Assembly (NCBI RefSeq): GCF_000015725.1
Contig: NC_008825.1
Coordinates: 2,170,001-2,234,000 of the forward strand
Direction of reading: 5' to 3'
DNA length: 64,000 bases
Origin: Methylibium petroleiphilum PM1
Lineage (GTDB): Bacteria; Pseudomonadota; Gammaproteobacteria; Burkholderiales; Burkholderiaceae_C
A model generated the notes under the pieces. It was given only the letters and a program-made list of their open reading frames with translations, did no database searches and had not been told where the DNA came from. The translations under genes and the position numbers were made by a program. Shown here in pieces: positions 9,799 to 16,569 of this stretch (the first letter of the stretch is position 1; every line of letters begins with the position of its first letter).

Positions 9799-10605
9799 AT
9801 GCCGCCCGCCGCCTTCTCCGACGCCGCCCAGTTGCTCTGGCGTTGCCGCCAGTCGGGCACCGTCATCGACGCCCTGCCCGCCGCGCTGCGCCCCGCCGAT
9901 GCCGCGGCCGGCCATGCGATCCAGGCCGCGCTGGCCGACGTAGCCGGCAGCCCGGTGGTCGGCTGGAAGATCGCCGCCACCAGCGCGGCCGGTCAGGCGC
10001 ACATCCAGGTCGACGGCCCGCTGCCGGGGCGCATCCTGAGCAGCTTCGTTCATCCGATGGGCGCGACGCTGTCACTCGCGGGCAACCACATGCGCGTGGT
10101 CGAGCCCGAGTTCGCGTTCCGCATGGGCTCCGCGCTGCCGCCGCGCGCCACGCCCTACGCCGTCGACGACGTGATGGCGGCCGTCGCGTCGCTGCACCCG
10201 GCCTTCGAGCTGCCCGATTCGCGCTTCGCCGATTTCGCCCGCGCCGGCCAGGCGCAGCTGATCGCCGACAACGCCTGCTGCGGCCGCTTCGCGTTCGGGC
10301 CGGCGGTGGCGCCAGCGGCGTGGCGCGGGGCCGACTTGGCGGCGCAGGCCGTGCACGCCACCGTGCGGTCCGCAGACGGCAGCGTGCGCTGCACGCGCCG
10401 CGGCGAAGGGCGCGCGCTGCTCGGCGATCCGCGCACCGCGCTCACCTGGCTGGCCAACGAGCTGTCCTCGCTGGGCGTCGGCCTGCGCGCCGGCGACTGG
10501 GCCTCGTGCGGGACCTGCATGGTGCCGCTGGAGGTGCAACCGGGCGACCGTGTCGAGGCCGACTACGGCAGCTTCGGCGCCATCCAGATCGGCGTGTCCC
10601 GCTAG
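9799..10605 (+). CDS. 2-keto-4-pentenoate hydratase / fumarylacetoacetase-fold enzyme
   Basis: This 268-residue protein resembles the MhpD/XylJ hydratases of aromatic meta-cleavage pathways. The family core is visible: GWKIAATSAAGQAHI near residue 55, the metal-site stretch VVEPEFAFRMG near residue 100 with its two glutamates, and a C-terminal SCGTCMVPLEVQPGDRV. The usual reaction is divalent-metal-dependent hydration of 2-hydroxypenta-2,4-dienoate. No other ring-cleavage gene is nearby, so the physiological substrate is uncertain. It begins 32 bp after azlD and may stand alone. Confidence 0.85.
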   Translation: MPPAAFSDAAQLLWRCRQSGTVIDALPAALRPADAAAGHAIQAALADVAGSPVVGWKIAATSAAGQAHIQVDGPLPGRILSSFVHPMGATLSLAGNHMRVVEPEFAFRMGSALPPRATPYAVDDVMAAVASLHPAFELPDSRFADFARAGQAQLIADNACCGRFAFGPAVAPAAWRGADLAAQAVHATVRSADGSVRCTRRGEGRALLGDPRTALTWLANELSSLGVGLRAGDWASCGTCMVPLEVQPGDRVEADYGSFGAIQIGVSR

Positions 10606-10624
10606 CGCCGCCTGCGGCTGCAGC

Positions 10625-11257
10625 TCACGCGGGCGGACCGGCGGCTCGCATCGCCTCGCCGAGCTCGCTGTCGCCCTGGCCGATCAGCGCCTGCGCCGCG
10701 CTCAGGCGGTCGCGCGCCTCGCGGTTCTGGCTGAGCTTGTACTTGCCCACCAGGCGCTCCACCGCGATCTCCAGCCCGACGATGGACTTGAGCATGGTGT
10801 CGATGTACTCCGGCGGCGCATCGCCCATCTTCCACGGGCGAGGCTGGTCGGCCTCGTGCCGGCGCGTGAGGCGCGCCACCAGGCCGCGCACGTGGCGTTC
10901 GTCGTCGTGCACGGTGATGCGGCCGTGGGCATGCACCACGCGGTAGTTCCACGTGGGCACCTGCTTGTGCGCCTCGTGCTTGCTGGGGTACCAGTTGGGC
11001 GAGATGTAGGCGTCCTGGGCGCGGAACACCACCAGCACCTCGTCGCCCTGGGCCACGTTCTGCCACAGCGGGTTGTTGCGCGCCACGTGGGCGCGCAGCA
11101 CACCGTGCGGGCCCTCGCCGGCATCCAGCTCGAACGGCACATGGTTCGCGTCGAGGCCGTCGCTGCCGTGGGTGACCAGCATGCCCAGCGGGTGCTTGTC
11201 GATCAGGTCGTGCAGGGCCTCGGGCCGCTGCTCCTCGAAATGGCGGGGTAGGTACAT
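10625..11257 (-). CDS. PaiB-type FMN-binding negative transcriptional regulator
   Basis: The 210-residue protein begins MYLPRHFEE, the hallmark opening of PaiB proteins. It continues with LGMLVTHGSDGLDANHVPFEL and ISPNWYPSKHEAHKQVPTWNY, the split-barrel flavin-binding fold. PaiB of Bacillus represses sporulation and protease genes; in proteobacteria the role is undefined, and related proteins bind FMN or haem. It lies 39 bp downstream of the DJ-1/PfpI gene on the same strand, so the two could be cotranscribed. Confidence 0.9.
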   Translation of the reverse strand: MYLPRHFEEQRPEALHDLIDKHPLGMLVTHGSDGLDANHVPFELDAGEGPHGVLRAHVARNNPLWQNVAQGDEVLVVFRAQDAYISPNWYPSKHEAHKQVPTWNYRVVHAHGRITVHDDERHVRGLVARLTRRHEADQPRPWKMGDAPPEYIDTMLKSIVGLEIAVERLVGKYKLSQNREARDRLSAAQALIGQGDSELGEAMRAAGPPA

Positions 11258-11296
11258 CGTGGCTCCGCGTGTTCCGGGCTCGCTCGCGGTCGATTC

Positions 11297-11920
11297 TCAG
11301 GCCGCCGATCGCTCGGCACCCGGGAGATACGGCCCGATGTTGCGCATCGCCTGCGCCACATAGGCGTCCTTCTCGCCCACCGGCGCCACGTAGTGCAGCG
11401 CGCTCTCGGCCGCGGCCACGCCCTGCAGCCGGGCGATGACCCACGCCGCGAGGTAGGCCGACGCCAGGCAACCGCCCGCGGTGGCGATGTTGCCCTTGGC
11501 GAAGAAGGGCTGGTTCAGCACATCGACGCCGGCCTCCTGGACCCAGGGCTTGGTGATCAGGTCGGTGCAGGCGGGCACGCGGTCCAGCAGGCCCAGCCGG
11601 GCCAGCACCAGCGTGCCGGAGCACTGGGCGCCCAGCAGCTGCCGGGTCGGGTCGAGCGGCTTCAGTTGTTGCATCAACGCGGCATCGGCGATCACCTCGC
11701 GTGTCTGCATGCCGCTGCCCACGATCACGGCGTCGGCCGCCACGGCGTCCTGCAGCGAGGCCTGGGCCTCGATGACCACGCCGTTCATCGAACGGACCTT
11801 GGCGCTCGGGCTGGCGATCGACACGCGCCAGCCGGGCTGCTTGACGCGGTTGAGAATGCCGAGGGCGATCAACGAATCGAGCTCGTTGTAGCCCTCGAAG
11901 GTGAGGATGGCGATGTGCAT
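11297..11920 (-). CDS. DJ-1/PfpI family protein
   Basis: I take the ATG at 11918-11920 as the start (207 residues, MHIAILTFEGYNELDS). The DJ-1/PfpI fold is shown by the opening strand, VIVGSGMQTREV, and the nucleophile elbow LLGAQCSGTLVLA, whose Cys is the reactive residue. Members act as amidases, isonitrile hydratase-like enzymes, glyoxalases or regulator sensor domains; there is no AraC-type DNA-binding domain here. It is divergent from a MocR-type regulator across 64 bp, which makes it the prime candidate target of that regulator. Confidence 0.88.
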   Translation of the reverse strand: MHIAILTFEGYNELDSLIALGILNRVKQPGWRVSIASPSAKVRSMNGVVIEAQASLQDAVAADAVIVGSGMQTREVIADAALMQQLKPLDPTRQLLGAQCSGTLVLARLGLLDRVPACTDLITKPWVQEAGVDVLNQPFFAKGNIATAGGCLASAYLAAWVIARLQGVAAAESALHYVAPVGEKDAYVAQAMRNIGPYLPGAERSAA

Positions 11921-11948
11921 GGGTTCGATGCTAGATGCGCCAATCAAT

Positions 11949-11964
11949 ACAATCAAATAATTGT
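11949..11964. promoter_or_regulatory. Operator-like repeats in the PfpI/MocR divergent promoter region
   Basis: The 64-bp gap between the divergent genes is strikingly AT-rich for this genome. It holds the inverted repeat ACAAT-N6-ATTGT (11949-11964) overlapping direct repeats AATCAATA/AATCAAATA, and a second TTGT...ACAA dyad just downstream. MocR/PdxR regulators typically bind repeated half-sites in such divergent regions. Assignment to this regulator is inference. Confidence 0.5.
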
Positions 11965-11984
11965 CATGCATACAACATCGCCCC

Positions 11985-13319
11985 ATGGCCCAGACCCGGT
12001 ACAAGCAGGTCGTCGACCGGTTCGCCGCTGAGATCACGGGCGGCCGCCTGCCCCCCGGCACGCGCCTGCCCACGCACCGGCAGCTCGCCGCCGACGAGGG
12101 CCTGGCGCTGGTGACGGCCAGCCGCGTCTATGCCGAGCTGGCGGCCATGGGCCTGGTGAGCGGCGAGACCGGCCGCGGTACCTTCGTCAAGGAAACGGCG
12201 GTTCCGCGCGGCCAGGGCGTGGACCAGCACGCGGTGGCGGCCAACATGCTCGACCTGAACTTCAACTACCCGTCGCTGCCGGGCCAGGCCGAACTGTTGC
12301 GGAACGCGCTGCGCCAGCTGGCCGCGGCCGGTGACCTGGAGGCGCTGCTGCGCTACCAGCCCCATGGCGGGCGCCCGCACGAGCGCGCCTCGGTGGCGCG
12401 GCATCTGGCGCGCCGCGGGCTCACGCTGCCGGGCGAGCAGGTGATGCTGGTCGACGGCGCGCAGCACGGCCTGGCCACCACCGTGATGGCGCTGCTGCAG
12501 CCCGGCGACGTGGTGGCGGTCGACGCCCTCACCTACCCCGGCTTCAAGCTGCTCGCCGAGGCGCACCGCCTGGAGCTGGTGGCGGTGCCCGCCGGCACCG
12601 ACGGCCCCGACCCGGACGCGCTGGCTGCGCTGTGCCAGCGCCGCCGGGTCAAGGCCCTGTACGCCATGCCGACCATGCACAACCCGCTGGGCTGGGTGAT
12701 GAGCGCCAGCCACCGCCGTGCCCTGGTGGCGGTGGCGCGGCGACACGGGCTGCTCGTCATCGAGGACGCCGCCTACGCCTTCCTCGTGGAGAAGGCGCCG
12801 CCGCCGCTGGCGGCGCTGGCACCGGAGCGCACGGTCTACGTGTCGGGCTTCTCCAAGAGCGTGGCCACCGGCCTGCGCGTGGGCTGCGTGGCCGCGCCGC
12901 CGCAGTGGGTGGGCGCGATCGAGCGCGCGATCCGCGCCACCACCTGGAACACGCCGGGCGTGATGACCGCCATCACCTGCGGCTGGATCGACGACGGCAC
13001 GGTGGACCGGCTGGAAGCCGGCAAGCGCCGGGACGCACGCGCGCGCCAGCAACTCGCCGCGCAGGTGCTGGGCGCGCTGCAGCGCGTGAGCCACCCGGCG
13101 TCCTACTTCGTCTGGCTGCCGCTCGCCGAAGAGGTGCGCGCCGACCAGGTGGCCGCGGCGCTGATGCGCGAGCGCATCTCGGTGTCCACAGCCGAACCCT
13201 TCGCCACGTCGGCCCGGGTGCCGCACGCGATCCGGCTGGCGCTGGGCTCGGTGGACTTCGACACGCTGCGCGAGGCGCTGGAGAAGGTGGCGGCGGTGAT
13301 TGCCGCGCGCACGTACTGA
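11985..13319 (+). CDS. MocR family transcriptional regulator (GntR wHTH + PLP aminotransferase domain)
   Basis: The ATG at 11985 gives 444 residues. Residues 1-75 form a GntR winged helix (FAAEITGGRLPPGTRLPTHR, LVTASRVYAELAAMGLV). The remainder is a fold-type I aminotransferase domain with YAMPTMHNPLGWVM and the PLP lysine motif SGFSKSVATGLRVG (Lys291). MocR proteins use PLP or an amino-acid adduct as effector to switch a divergent gene, here the DJ-1/PfpI protein. The enzyme domain looks complete; whether it is catalytic is unknown. Confidence 0.93.
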   Translation: MAQTRYKQVVDRFAAEITGGRLPPGTRLPTHRQLAADEGLALVTASRVYAELAAMGLVSGETGRGTFVKETAVPRGQGVDQHAVAANMLDLNFNYPSLPGQAELLRNALRQLAAAGDLEALLRYQPHGGRPHERASVARHLARRGLTLPGEQVMLVDGAQHGLATTVMALLQPGDVVAVDALTYPGFKLLAEAHRLELVAVPAGTDGPDPDALAALCQRRRVKALYAMPTMHNPLGWVMSASHRRALVAVARRHGLLVIEDAAYAFLVEKAPPPLAALAPERTVYVSGFSKSVATGLRVGCVAAPPQWVGAIERAIRATTWNTPGVMTAITCGWIDDGTVDRLEAGKRRDARARQQLAAQVLGALQRVSHPASYFVWLPLAEEVRADQVAAALMRERISVSTAEPFATSARVPHAIRLALGSVDFDTLREALEKVAAVIAARTY

Positions 13320-13400
13320 TCGGCATCGATCCTTCGCACGCTGTCGAAGGCTGTCGTCTCGGCGTTGCGCCCGGCCTGCGCATGGCCGCTTTTCCGACCT

Positions 13401-13428
13401 CTTGAAACCGCTGCGCCGGCCCCTACTT
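13401..13428 (+). promoter_or_regulatory. Sigma-32 (RpoH) heat-shock promoter for the hsp20 pair
   Basis: CTTGAAA (13401-13407), a 13-bp spacer and CCCTACTT (13421-13428) fit the RpoH consensus CTTGAAA-N11-16-CCCCATNT with few deviations. Transcription would begin near 13435, leaving a leader of about 60 nt before the first hsp20. The position directly upstream of two small heat-shock genes supports the assignment. Confidence 0.75.
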
Positions 13429-13493
13429 CGAGAACCGAGCCGGCGGGTCTGGTCTCCTGCCGGTGTCGACCCATGAATCGGAGGACACACACC

Positions 13494-13946
13494 ATGTACG
13501 AATCGATCCTGAATCACCCGTACAGCCTGTTTGGCCAGTTCGAGCGCCTGCGTCGTGAACTCGACGACGTGTTCGGCGTTTCCGGGTTGCCCAACAGCAT
13601 CCGCTCGGTCGCGGCGGGCACGACCCCTGCGATCAACATCGGCCGCACCGCCAGCAGCGTGGAGATCTACGCCTTCGCGCCCGGCCTGGACGCGTCGAAG
13701 ATCGAGGTCACGCTCGACCGCGGCGTGCTGCGCATCTCGGGCGAGCGCGCGCCGGGCATCCCGAGCGGCGACCCCAAGGTGCAGGTCTATGCCCGCGAAC
13801 GCGGCACCGGCCGCTTCGCCCGGGCGATCTCGCTCCCCGACGACGTGGACGCCGCTCACGTGAACGCGAGCTACCGCGACGGCGTGCTGCAGGTCAGCGT
13901 GGCGCGCCGCGAATCGGCCCGACCCCAGCGCATCACCGTGCAGTGA
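13494..13946 (+). CDS. Hsp20/alpha-crystallin family small heat-shock protein (first of a pair)
   Basis: The 150-residue protein starts at the ATG 13494, preceded by GGAGG at good spacing. It begins MYESILNHPYSLFGQFERLRRELDD..., the typical amphipathic N-terminus, followed by an alpha-crystallin domain (about residues 45-145) with VEIYAFAPGLD and DGVLQVSVARR. Small heat-shock proteins hold unfolding clients for later refolding by DnaK/ClpB. It is followed 32 bp later by a second hsp20, and both should be driven by the sigma-32 promoter at 13401. Confidence 0.94.
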   Translation: MYESILNHPYSLFGQFERLRRELDDVFGVSGLPNSIRSVAAGTTPAINIGRTASSVEIYAFAPGLDASKIEVTLDRGVLRISGERAPGIPSGDPKVQVYARERGTGRFARAISLPDDVDAAHVNASYRDGVLQVSVARRESARPQRITVQ

Positions 13947-13978
13947 CGCGCAAGCAGGACACGAAAGGAGAGCCCATC

Positions 13979-14362
13979 ATGAGCGACAGGAAGCAAGTGA
14001 CCGCCCGCGCCGCCGCCGACACCGAACAGCAACGCGCCGTGTCGCCCGCGGTCGATGTGTTCGAGGACGCCTCCGGCATCACGCTGCTGGCCGACATGCC
14101 CGGCGTTCCCAGGGATCAGCTGGATCTGAAGATCGAGGGTGACGCGCTGCTGATCGAAGGCGCGGTGCAGCAACCCACGCCCGATGGCCTGGAGGCGGTG
14201 TATGCCGAAGTGCGGGTGCCGCGGTACCGACGCAGCTTCACGCTGAGCCGGGAGCTCGACACGGCGCGCATCGAGGCCAACCTGAAGGACGGCGTGCTGA
14301 CCGTGCGGATCCCCAAGCAGGCGCACGCGCAGCCGCGGCGCATTGCCGTGACTTCGGGCTGA
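13979..14362 (+). CDS. Hsp20/alpha-crystallin family small heat-shock protein (second of a pair)
   Basis: The 127-residue protein starts at the ATG 13979 with AAAGGAG upstream. After a short polar N-terminus the alpha-crystallin domain covers residues 20-120 (ADMPGVPRDQLDLKIEGDALLIEG, read here as two adjoining motifs, and LKDGVLTVRIPKQ). The C-terminal IxI anchor is weak, represented by an RRIAV tail. Paired sHsps of unequal length often co-oligomerise, so a two-component holdase is plausible. Confidence 0.92.
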   Translation: MSDRKQVTARAAADTEQQRAVSPAVDVFEDASGITLLADMPGVPRDQLDLKIEGDALLIEGAVQQPTPDGLEAVYAEVRVPRYRRSFTLSRELDTARIEANLKDGVLTVRIPKQAHAQPRRIAVTSG

Positions 14363-14455
14363 AGCGTCGGGCCGCCGTCGGCATGCGGCGCCCTCGAAGC
14401 ACGCGGGGGCGCCCAAGTCCACGCGCCGGGCGCCCATGGCTCGGGGTGATGACCG

Positions 14456-14866
14456 CTACATCGCGTAGTCGCCGCTCGCCTCGGGCTGGAACAGCAGGGC
14501 AACCACCTCGGCGGACCGCGCCTCGCCCGAGGGCGTGGACCAGCGCGCCACGGCGCCGACCGTCAGCCCCAGCAGGCTGCAGCCCACCGGCGACAGCACC
14601 GACACGAAACCTGCCGCGGGCTCCGCGTCGGCCGGGTAGCAGAGCGTGAGCCGGCTGCGCAGGCCGCTGGCCAGGTCCTGCAGCAGCACCTGCGAATACA
14701 TGGTCACCACGTCGGGCCGGACCTGGCGCGAGGGCACGACGGTGCACGCGTCGAGCAGCGGCTCGATCGCCGCGGCAGCGACGCCGGGCCGCTGGCGGCG
14801 CGCGAGGCTCAGCAGACGAACATGGTCGAGCTCAGTGAGCGTGCGCTCGAGTGTCAAGACTTCCAC
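14456..14866 (-). CDS. rnk: Regulator of nucleoside diphosphate kinase (Rnk/GreA-type C-terminal domain)
   Basis: The 136-residue length equals that of Rnk proteins. The start is a GTG at 14866 with AAGGA 7 nt upstream. The N-terminus is a short coiled coil and the C-terminus a GreA/GreB-like FKBP domain (LTLCYPADAEPAAGFVSVLSP, LLGLTVGAVARW). Rnk-type proteins bind RNA polymerase without anti-pausing cleavage activity and influence nucleotide pools. The gene is convergent with the hsp20 pair, 93 bp away, and has a long 5' region containing an inverted repeat. Confidence 0.85.
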   Translation of the reverse strand: MEVLTLERTLTELDHVRLLSLARRQRPGVAAAAIEPLLDACTVVPSRQVRPDVVTMYSQVLLQDLASGLRSRLTLCYPADAEPAAGFVSVLSPVGCSLLGLTVGAVARWSTPSGEARSAEVVALLFQPEASGDYAM

Positions 14867-15194
14867 GGGGCATTCCTTCGATCAGGGGCGCCGTGCCGGG
14901 CCATCGCCGGCACACGCCATCGCGCGGACTGGAGGCCCGGCGATCGGAGGTTTGCGCAGTGTGGGTGGAGGTGATCGCCGGGCCTAGGGGTGTGCGGCCG
15001 GCAGACGGGTGCGCGTGCCCGCCCCGGCCCGCAAGGCGGGTCCGCGCAGCGCGGTGGTGCGAAGGGGCGAACACATGCAGGCACTCTAGGCGGCTGCCCG
15101 GATCGACGCAACGGACGGCCGGCAAGTCGCACTGCGGCGTGGGCGTATTGCGTCGGCGGAGACCGGCGGGCCGCTCCCGCAGACTGCGGCGCAC
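14867..15194. repeat. Intergenic region with a perfect 13-bp inverted repeat
   Basis: No gene is visible in these 328 bp between rnk and pssA (both minus strand). AGGCCCGGCGATC at 14933-14945 is exactly complementary to 14973-14985, with a 27-nt spacer, and no T-tract follows on either strand. It could form an mRNA leader structure upstream of rnk or be a protein-binding dyad. Confidence 0.45.
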
Positions 15195-15845
15195 TCAGAT
15201 CTTCGGGATCCGCAGCGTCTTGCTGATCATCAAGGTGCCCGACAGCGCGAACATCAGCACCAGCGGGTGCAGCGTCCAGCCGGCGAGGGACCAGGCGCCG
15301 CCGGGCAGCGGCGCCGTGAGGCCGCCCTGCTGCCACGCGATGGCCGCGAGCACCGCGGTCAGCACCACGCTGGTGGGAATGGGCGTGCCCTCGAAGTAAG
15401 GCACCTTGGCGGCGCCGGCCGACAGGCTCTCGGCAGTGACGTTGTAGCGCGCCAGCCGGCTGACGCCGCAGCACACGAAGTAGATCAGCACCACCACGTC
15501 CCAGCCGCCGCGCAGACCCGCGGCGAAGGCCAGCGCGGCCGGCGCCACGCCGAAGGAGATCACGTCGGCCAGCGAATCGAGTTCGCGGCCCAGCGCCGAG
15601 AGCTGCTGCCGCCAGCGCGCCACGCGGCCGTCGAGCCAGTCGAACGCGAAGGCCAGTGGCGCCATCGCGGCGGCCCACAGGAAGTCGGCCAGCTCGCCGC
15701 TGCCCATGTACAGCATCGCCAGGAACACACCCGCGGTGCCGCAGGCGGCGTTGCCCAGCGTCACGAAGTCCGCGAGATGGAAGCCGCGGATCATCGACAG
15801 GTGGCGAGGCGGCGGGGGCGGCGGGGATGGCGTGTGGTGGGACAT
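15195..15845 (-). CDS. pssA: CDP-diacylglycerol--serine O-phosphatidyltransferase
   Basis: The ATG at 15845 has a strong AGGAGGT four nucleotides upstream, so I prefer it to an in-frame ATG 21 bp earlier; this gives 216 residues. A Pro-rich cytoplasmic start is followed by a multi-spanning CDP-alcohol phosphotransferase domain with the signature DWLDGRVAR...LGRELDSLADVISFG (D-G-A-R-G-D-D pattern) near residues 70-100. It makes phosphatidylserine, the precursor of phosphatidylethanolamine, at the inner membrane. A flavin reductase gene lies 21 bp upstream. Confidence 0.93.
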   Translation of the reverse strand: MSHHTPSPPPPPPRHLSMIRGFHLADFVTLGNAACGTAGVFLAMLYMGSGELADFLWAAAMAPLAFAFDWLDGRVARWRQQLSALGRELDSLADVISFGVAPAALAFAAGLRGGWDVVVLIYFVCCGVSRLARYNVTAESLSAGAAKVPYFEGTPIPTSVVLTAVLAAIAWQQGGLTAPLPGGAWSLAGWTLHPLVLMFALSGTLMISKTLRIPKI

Positions 15846-15866
15846 GCAGACCTCCTGGATGTGCAT

Positions 15867-16451
15867 TCAGCGGTTGCCGCCGAGCGGCCGGGCCCGGACG
15901 GTGCGCGAGGGCACGGCGAAGGTGCCGCCGCCCAGGTGGTGCAGCGTGTGCAGCTCGGCGTTGTCGTCGCGGAACGACCAGCGCCCGTCGGCGAACACGC
16001 GCGGGTCGGCCTGCGCCGAGACCACCTCGCCGAACACGGTGTCGTAGGCTGCCTCGGTGTGCGGCTCCGGGATGCGGCGCAGTTCCAGCCAGGCCACGCA
16101 GCCCTCGATCAGCGGCAGGCCCAGCACCGGCCCCGGTGTGGCGCGGAGGCCGAAGCGGGTGAACTTGTCGACCTCGCGCCCGCTCTCGCTGCCCACCGCG
16201 TAGGTCAGGTCGGCCAGTGCCGCGCAAGGCAGCCCGATCGCGAAATGGCCACTGGCCTCGAGCAGCTCGCGCGTGAGGGTCTTCTTGTCGACCACGATGG
16301 CAATGCGCGGCGGCGTGAACTCCACCGGCATCGACCAGGCCGCGGCCATCACATTGCGGCGGCCCTGGTGTTCGGTGGTGATCAGCACCGTGGGGCCGTG
16401 GTTGACCAGGCGGCTGGCGTGGTCGAGGGTGACGGGGTGCATCGGCATCAT
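15867..16451 (-). CDS. Flavin reductase-like (split-barrel FMN-binding) protein
   Basis: The 194-residue protein has the flavin-reductase split-barrel pattern: GPTVLITTEHQGRRNVMAAA near residue 20, PPRIAIVVDKKTLTRELLEA near residue 50 and HLGGGTFAVPSRTV at the end. Members bind FMN and reduce it with NAD(P)H for partner monooxygenases, or have lost that activity. No partner oxygenase is adjacent; the neighbour is pssA downstream in a probable operon. Two alternative ATG starts lie within three codons. Confidence 0.85.
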   Translation of the reverse strand: MMPMHPVTLDHASRLVNHGPTVLITTEHQGRRNVMAAAWSMPVEFTPPRIAIVVDKKTLTRELLEASGHFAIGLPCAALADLTYAVGSESGREVDKFTRFGLRATPGPVLGLPLIEGCVAWLELRRIPEPHTEAAYDTVFGEVVSAQADPRVFADGRWSFRDDNAELHTLHHLGGGTFAVPSRTVRARPLGGNR

Positions 16452-16569
16452 GCGGGCAGTCTACGGGGGCGGCAGCGTTAGCATCGGCGCCGTCATGAAG
16501 CGCACCGTGCCCCCGCAGCCCCACGGACGCCTTCTCGTCGGCGTGGCGGCGGCGCGCTGAGCGAGCGCG

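Noticed and set aside
8826-14457. 16-bp repeat CGGGGTGATGACCGCT at 8826 and 14442
   Set aside because: A single match of this length between GC-rich segments is not unexpected in 64 kb, and the flanks show no further similarity.
16495-16560. 21-codon ORF just before the FtsX permease
   Set aside because: No ribosome site or recognisable pattern; composition is typical of random GC-rich DNA. It is too short to support.
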